From: Promethearchaeota archaeon
GTDB taxonomy: Archaea > Asgardarchaeota > Lokiarchaeia > Sigynarchaeales > SOKP01
Direction of reading: 5' to 3'
DNA: 8,917 bases
Assembly: GCA_019894655.1 (NCBI GenBank)
Contig: JAGXNZ010000347.1
Location: forward strand, 1-8,917
The notes below the pieces were generated by a model. The model ran no database searches. It had not been told where the DNA came from and worked only from the letters and a program-made list of their open reading frames with translations. The first letter of the stretch is position 1, and each line of letters opens with the position of its first letter. Below are positions 6,404 to 8,917 of the stretch, one piece after another. Position numbers and translations under genes: made by a program.

Positions 6404-6781
6404 ATGCCCGATTTCGAGAAAATTAAACAGAACCAGCGATTTTCAGAAGTTACAGCTAAGATTTTTGCTCTAGATAAAGACGAGAGTACTTTTTTATCGG
6501 GATGGATTGCTCTAGACAGAACTCTAAATCAATTAATCTCTTCATTATTAAAAGAAATAAATTATACATGGGAATCAAACTATCAAAATATGGACGATTA
6601 CCTTATTTTTTATATTGATATTGAAGATAAGAATAAGCTAAAGGAAATAAAAAATGAAAAAAGTTATCAAACAGTAAGAAATTCCAAAAATATTTACTTA
6701 GTTATTTTACATAAAGAAATTCCATTTCGGGTTGTTGAGAATCTTCCTCTTGTATTCGATTGGTTTAGTGGAGATTTATAA
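6404..6781 (+). CDS. Small hypothetical protein, 125 residues
   Basis: I do not recognise this protein. It has no transmembrane helix, no signal peptide and not a single cysteine, and is rich in Lys, Glu, Asn and aromatic residues. Alternating hydrophobic stretches (YLIFYIDIED at 66-75, NIYLVILHKEIPFRVV at 95-110) suggest a small alpha/beta domain, followed by LPLVFDWFSGDL at the end. Coding is supported by a complete frame with a clean ATG, good fill of the space between the peptidase and the next gene, and amino-acid use like its neighbours. A GAGG at 6382-6385 is too far from the start (about 18 bases) to be a standard ribosome site. It lies 60 bases after the peptidase and may share its transcript. 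It ends only 9 bases from the convergent F420-type gene, so the two transcripts probably overlap. Confidence 0.7.
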   Translation: MPDFEKIKQNQRFSEVTAKIFALDKDESTFLSGWIALDRTLNQLISSLLKEINYTWESNYQNMDDYLIFYIDIEDKNKLKEIKNEKSYQTVRNSKNIYLVILHKEIPFRVVENLPLVFDWFSGDL

Positions 6782-6790
6782 TAGTAAACT

Positions 6791-7354
6791 CTAATCCATT
6801 GGGCGTTGCAGCTTTACTATAGAAATCAGTTTTAATAGGTTTGTGAAATCAGTTGATTCCGGATCGTCAGTTTTAGGATTCCAACCGAAGAGCGTTTTTG
6901 ACGATCTCTCATGTTTTACAATATACCATTTTAGAATTTTTAATTTTTCATCCGTATTTCCTACAATTTCTACTTGAGGTTGAAAACGGTGGAATCCATG
7001 CCTTACCAATAGAGAATCAGGATGAGCTCGTATATTTTTCATCCAACCAGAATCATCCCCCAGACTTGAAAAAATAGTTATTACCCCCTCTATCCGATGG
7101 TATTCTAACGGCGTTCTTCTTTTTTTCCCTGTTTTTCTTCCTTGTGTGGTTAAAATAAGAAAAATTCTTCCAAAACCTAAAAGAGGAAAAATTTTTAATC
7201 GATATAACGGAAGAACAATATATTTATTTAAGATTTTAAACTTTTTAAGCGTTTTATTCTTAAGTATCTCGTCCTCGTGATTTAGATTATAAAGGGGAGA
7301 CCCTGGTCGAGGTAGAAGGTCTTCATTGGCATCTATGTTATTCGGGCTCGTCAA
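6791..7354 (-). CDS. Deazaflavin (F420)-dependent nitroreductase-family protein (DDN/FDOR type)
   Basis: A 187-residue protein of the split-barrel family typified by mycobacterial Ddn, which uses reduced F420 as hydride donor. The family signature is clear: L68-TTQGRKTGKKRRTPLE (68-84), then a strand into SSLGDDSGWMKNIRAHPD (96-113), matching the usual GRKTGxxRxTPL and WxxNLxANP blocks that bind F420. Residues 40-66 are hydrophobic and basic (VLPLYRLKIFPLLGFGRIF), perhaps an amphipathic membrane-touching helix as in Ddn. The start is TTG: no in-frame ATG exists before residue 105, a stop lies five codons upstream, and AGAGGA sits 7 bases before the TTG. The physiological substrate is unknown; quinone-like, prenyl or enone substrates are typical of the family. 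It diverges from the carotenoid-family membrane gene across a 137-base spacer. Confidence 0.83.
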   Translation of the reverse strand: MTSPNNIDANEDLLPRPGSPLYNLNHEDEILKNKTLKKFKILNKYIVLPLYRLKIFPLLGFGRIFLILTTQGRKTGKKRRTPLEYHRIEGVITIFSSLGDDSGWMKNIRAHPDSLLVRHGFHRFQPQVEIVGNTDEKLKILKWYIVKHERSSKTLFGWNPKTDDPESTDFTNLLKLISIVKLQRPMD

Positions 7355-7360
7355 TTTGAA

Positions 7361-7366
7361 TCCTCT
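7361..7366 (-). promoter_or_regulatory. Shine-Dalgarno site that supports a TTG start
   Basis: The minus strand reads AGAGGA; its GAGG core ends 7 bases before the TTG at 7354, a standard spacing. It is the clearest ribosome site in the window and the main reason to accept the TTG start. Confidence 0.6.
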
Positions 7367-7385
7367 TTACAAAAGTAAAGGATTT

Positions 7386-7396
7386 GTATTTTAAAC
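7386..7396 (-). promoter_or_regulatory. Putative TATA box of the F420-type gene
   Basis: The minus strand reads GTTTAAAATAC about 37 bases before the TTG at 7354. The predicted transcript would start near 7366-7368, just at the Shine-Dalgarno site, so the leader would be very short. Confidence 0.3.
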
Positions 7397-7403
7397 TATT
7401 GCT

Positions 7404-7419
7404 TATTAAATTTTTAATA
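7404..7419. repeat. Short inverted repeat in the divergent promoter spacer
   Basis: TATTAAA (7404-7410) and TTTAATA (7413-7419) are exact reverse complements around two bases. The repeat lies between the two divergent putative promoters, where one regulator could act on both genes. Seven-base A/T arms arise easily by chance in such DNA. Confidence 0.25.
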
Positions 7420-7454
7420 GTAATAATCAATAAAATAAATATTGAAGTCTTTTA

Positions 7455-7463
7455 TTTATATTA
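7455..7463 (+). promoter_or_regulatory. Putative TATA box of the carotenoid-family membrane gene
   Basis: TTTATATTA is centred about 33 bases before the ATG at 7492. This is close to a classic archaeal box and implies a leader of about 10 bases or less. Confidence 0.45.
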
Positions 7464-7491
7464 TCATATTTTAAGATGTTAGAGAGTTAAG

Positions 7492-8397
7492 ATGTCGGAA
7501 TTAGTACTTCTACCAGGATTAATTGGTTATATATTGACTGGTTTAACCGTAGCTCATGCACTAATGGACGCAAAAACAAACCGAATTCAGCGTATACTGA
7601 TGTTAGCAACTATATTTATTTTTACGGCATTTATAGAATTAATAGGAGTTATTACTGGTGCTTTTTCTTATGCTACAGAATTGATTATGATTCTTGATAG
7701 GGTCCCTTTGTCTATTACTTTATCCTGGGTAGGTATTATTTACAGTTCTATGATAATAACTGAACGTTTAAATCTTTCTTTATGGCAACGAATACTTACA
7801 ACTACACTAATTGCACTTAGTCTTGATTGGGGTATGGATCCAATTGCTGTGGAATCAGGCGCTTGGGGTTTTGGAGGTGGAGAATACTTCAATATCCCTG
7901 CTTTTAATTTTTTTGGTTGGTTTTTTATCCCAATAGCCTTTTTAGTGCCTTATGGTTTAAGTTGGGAGAAAGATCGCAAAAAACTAAGGTTATTGAATGT
8001 TGCTGAAGTTGATGCTAGACGCTCATTCCTACGAAGATTATATACAGTAGTGCTTGTAATTCCAATAGGATTGGGAATTCTAGTGTTAGCAGAATTGTTT
8101 ACTAGAATCCCCCTTATATCTAATTTGTCTGTAGTATTTTTAGTGGTATGGATGATATTTACTATCGTATGGGCTTCCGGTATTATTATTTGGAAGAGTG
8201 AAAGACTAAAACGCACAAAATGGATTGATCTAATCCCACCAAGCAGTTTATTAGTAATTGCTTATTTCTATGCAATTTTTAGTTTCATTCTTAGTCTTTT
8301 CATGTTAGGATTATTAATGCTAATAACAACTTTACCTTATCTACTTGCTTTTATTTTTACATTGCGAAAGAATCGATTTATCGAGGTATCCGTTTAG
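7492..8397 (+). CDS. Polytopic membrane protein of the carotenoid-biosynthesis (CruF/DUF422) family
   Basis: A 301-residue integral membrane protein with about eight or nine hydrophobic helices (near 5-23, 35-57, 72-90, 100-114, 139-157, 183-204, 210-234, 250-270 and 272-291). The family fingerprint is visible: E49 in the second helix with G52 and G56, V71-PL, W79, D112-x3-D116-P117, W125, then the block INIP-like F133-NIPAFNFFGWF144. In bacteria and haloarchaea, CruF-type members add water to the psi end of a carotenoid (gamma-carotene or bisanhydrobacterioruberin); many other members have no known function. No phytoene synthase or desaturase gene is in this window, so carotenoid work cannot be claimed; another isoprenoid substrate is possible. 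The ATG lies just after a well-placed TATA box. Its divergent partner is an F420-type reductase. It converges with the methyltransferase gene. Confidence 0.8.
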   Translation: MSELVLLPGLIGYILTGLTVAHALMDAKTNRIQRILMLATIFIFTAFIELIGVITGAFSYATELIMILDRVPLSITLSWVGIIYSSMIITERLNLSLWQRILTTTLIALSLDWGMDPIAVESGAWGFGGGEYFNIPAFNFFGWFFIPIAFLVPYGLSWEKDRKKLRLLNVAEVDARRSFLRRLYTVVLVIPIGLGILVLAELFTRIPLISNLSVVFLVVWMIFTIVWASGIIIWKSERLKRTKWIDLIPPSSLLVIAYFYAIFSFILSLFMLGLLMLITTLPYLLAFIFTLRKNRFIEVSV

Positions 8398-8401
8398 GTA
8401 C

Positions 8402-8407
8402 TTTTTT
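8402..8407 (+). terminator. Possible U-tract terminator after the membrane protein gene
   Basis: A run of six T (continuing CTT) starts 5 bases after the TAG. On the opposite strand, T5 runs at 8461-8465 and about 8444-8448 could end the convergent methyltransferase transcript. No hairpin was seen, so this rests on base runs only. Confidence 0.3.
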
Positions 8408-8468
8408 CTTGATTTTATATATTCTTACCCGGAACAATTATTATTAAAAATATCTATTTCAAAAATCA

Positions 8469-8917
8469 TCATTTTTCAGTCATCTGGAGGTTTTTCGCTT
8501 TGATTTTATCTTTTTCTTCTTGAGTGAGTTTTTCAATCCTTTCTTTTCTAAAAACCATAATAAATTGGTGTACAATACTCGGTATCCATGAATAATTGAT
8601 ACCGTATAGATGTAATTTTTTATTAACATCATACCAAATTATCTCTCCTTTTAGGACATAACCGATTTGACTTAAGATACGGGCAATATCAGCGTTTAAA
8701 AGATGGTAACGCCCCCCAGTATACATGTTTCCTATAAAAACAGCACAATATCGCCCCGGTTTTAAAAGATCAAAGCATTCGGTGAAAGTTTTCTTTATTA
8801 AAAGTTCCCAATCATGTTTTTTTTGCTGTGAATCTTGAGAGTTAGGGATAAATCTTGTTAATTTTGATTTATCGGAATACACTCCTTTAGATTCTTCTCC
8901 AACTTTTTTGTAAGTGC
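8469..8917 (-). CDS. N4/N6-type DNA methyltransferase, C-terminal part, 5' end cut by the window edge
   Basis: The frame stays open to the right edge. The GTG at 8882 is just a valine codon in a continuing protein, with residues TYKKVGEESKG read upstream of it, so the gene starts outside the window. About 149 residues are present. The stretch LLKPGRYCAVFIGN, then GRYHLLNADIARIL, GYVLKGEIIWYDV and finally FIMVFRKERIEKL is the late part of an AdoMet-dependent N4-cytosine/N6-adenine methyltransferase fold (strand-helix-strand after the SPPY/DPPY catalytic motif). Both the catalytic motif and the FxGxG AdoMet loop must lie upstream, because the protein ends soon after the last strand; this implies an order with motif I before motif IV. 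An RNA methyltransferase of similar fold is the alternative. No restriction nuclease is seen next to it in this window. It converges with the carotenoid-family gene across 71 bases. Confidence 0.75.
   Translation of the reverse strand, partial: TYKKVGEESKGVYSDKSKLTRFIPNSQDSQQKKHDWELLIKKTFTECFDLLKPGRYCAVFIGNMYTGGRYHLLNADIARILSQIGYVLKGEIIWYDVNKKLHLYGINYSWIPSIVHQFIMVFRKERIEKLTQEEKDKIKAKNLQMTEK

Noticed and set aside
7950..8216. Minus-strand frame of 88 codons
   Set aside because: It is antisense to the carotenoid-family membrane protein and has no motif of its own.
8469..8882. Treating the GTG at 8882 as the true start of the methyltransferase
   Set aside because: The frame continues upstream to the window edge with protein-like codons, and a C-terminal fragment without catalytic and AdoMet motifs would make no sense as a whole enzyme.

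Overview
The window looks like a piece of an archaeal chromosome, most likely an Asgard (Promethearchaeota, Lokiarchaeia-like) archaeon. It is strongly AT-rich, with A/T-only spacers, TATA-like boxes at archaeal distances before several genes, and U-tract style ends. One gene encodes a coiled coil plus a C-terminal zinc ribbon of a form I associate with Lokiarchaeal proteins, and one encodes an F420-type (deazaflavin) reductase. The lineage is an inference from protein style, not from a marker gene. No rRNA, tRNA, CRISPR array or insertion sequence was recognised.

Layout: (1) bases 1-711, plus strand: the end of a coiled-coil/zinc-ribbon protein that enters from the left edge. (2) 836-4930, minus strand: three genes in the same direction with separate spacers, transcribed in the order iron-sulfur protein with an N-terminal winged helix, FMN-dependent nitronate monooxygenase/FabK-like TIM barrel, and 4-hydroxybutyryl-CoA dehydratase/HpaB-family enzyme. 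(3) 5171-6781, plus strand: a membrane-embedded M28 zinc peptidase and a small orphan gene. (4) 6791-7354, minus strand: an F420-type nitroreductase-like enzyme starting at TTG. (5) 7492-8397, plus strand, divergent from it: a polytopic membrane protein of the CruF/carotenoid-biosynthesis family. (6) 8469-8917, minus strand: the C-terminal part of an N4/N6-type DNA methyltransferase that runs off the right edge.

How they may work together: the minus-strand block joins a radical-type acyl-CoA dehydratase homologue, a flavin enzyme of the family that contains enoyl-ACP reductase FabK, and a cysteine-rich ferredoxin-like protein with a DNA-binding-like domain. This suggests acyl-CoA (4-hydroxybutyrate/crotonate-type) chemistry with a dedicated redox partner or sensor. 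A perfect 10-bp inverted repeat next to the putative TATA box of the dehydratase gene is a candidate operator. The most notable points are the dehydratase that keeps all four cluster ligands but appears to have lost one catalytic glutamate, the seven cysteines within eight residues in the iron-sulfur protein, and the M28 peptidase with a two-helix membrane hairpin set between its zinc-ligand motifs.
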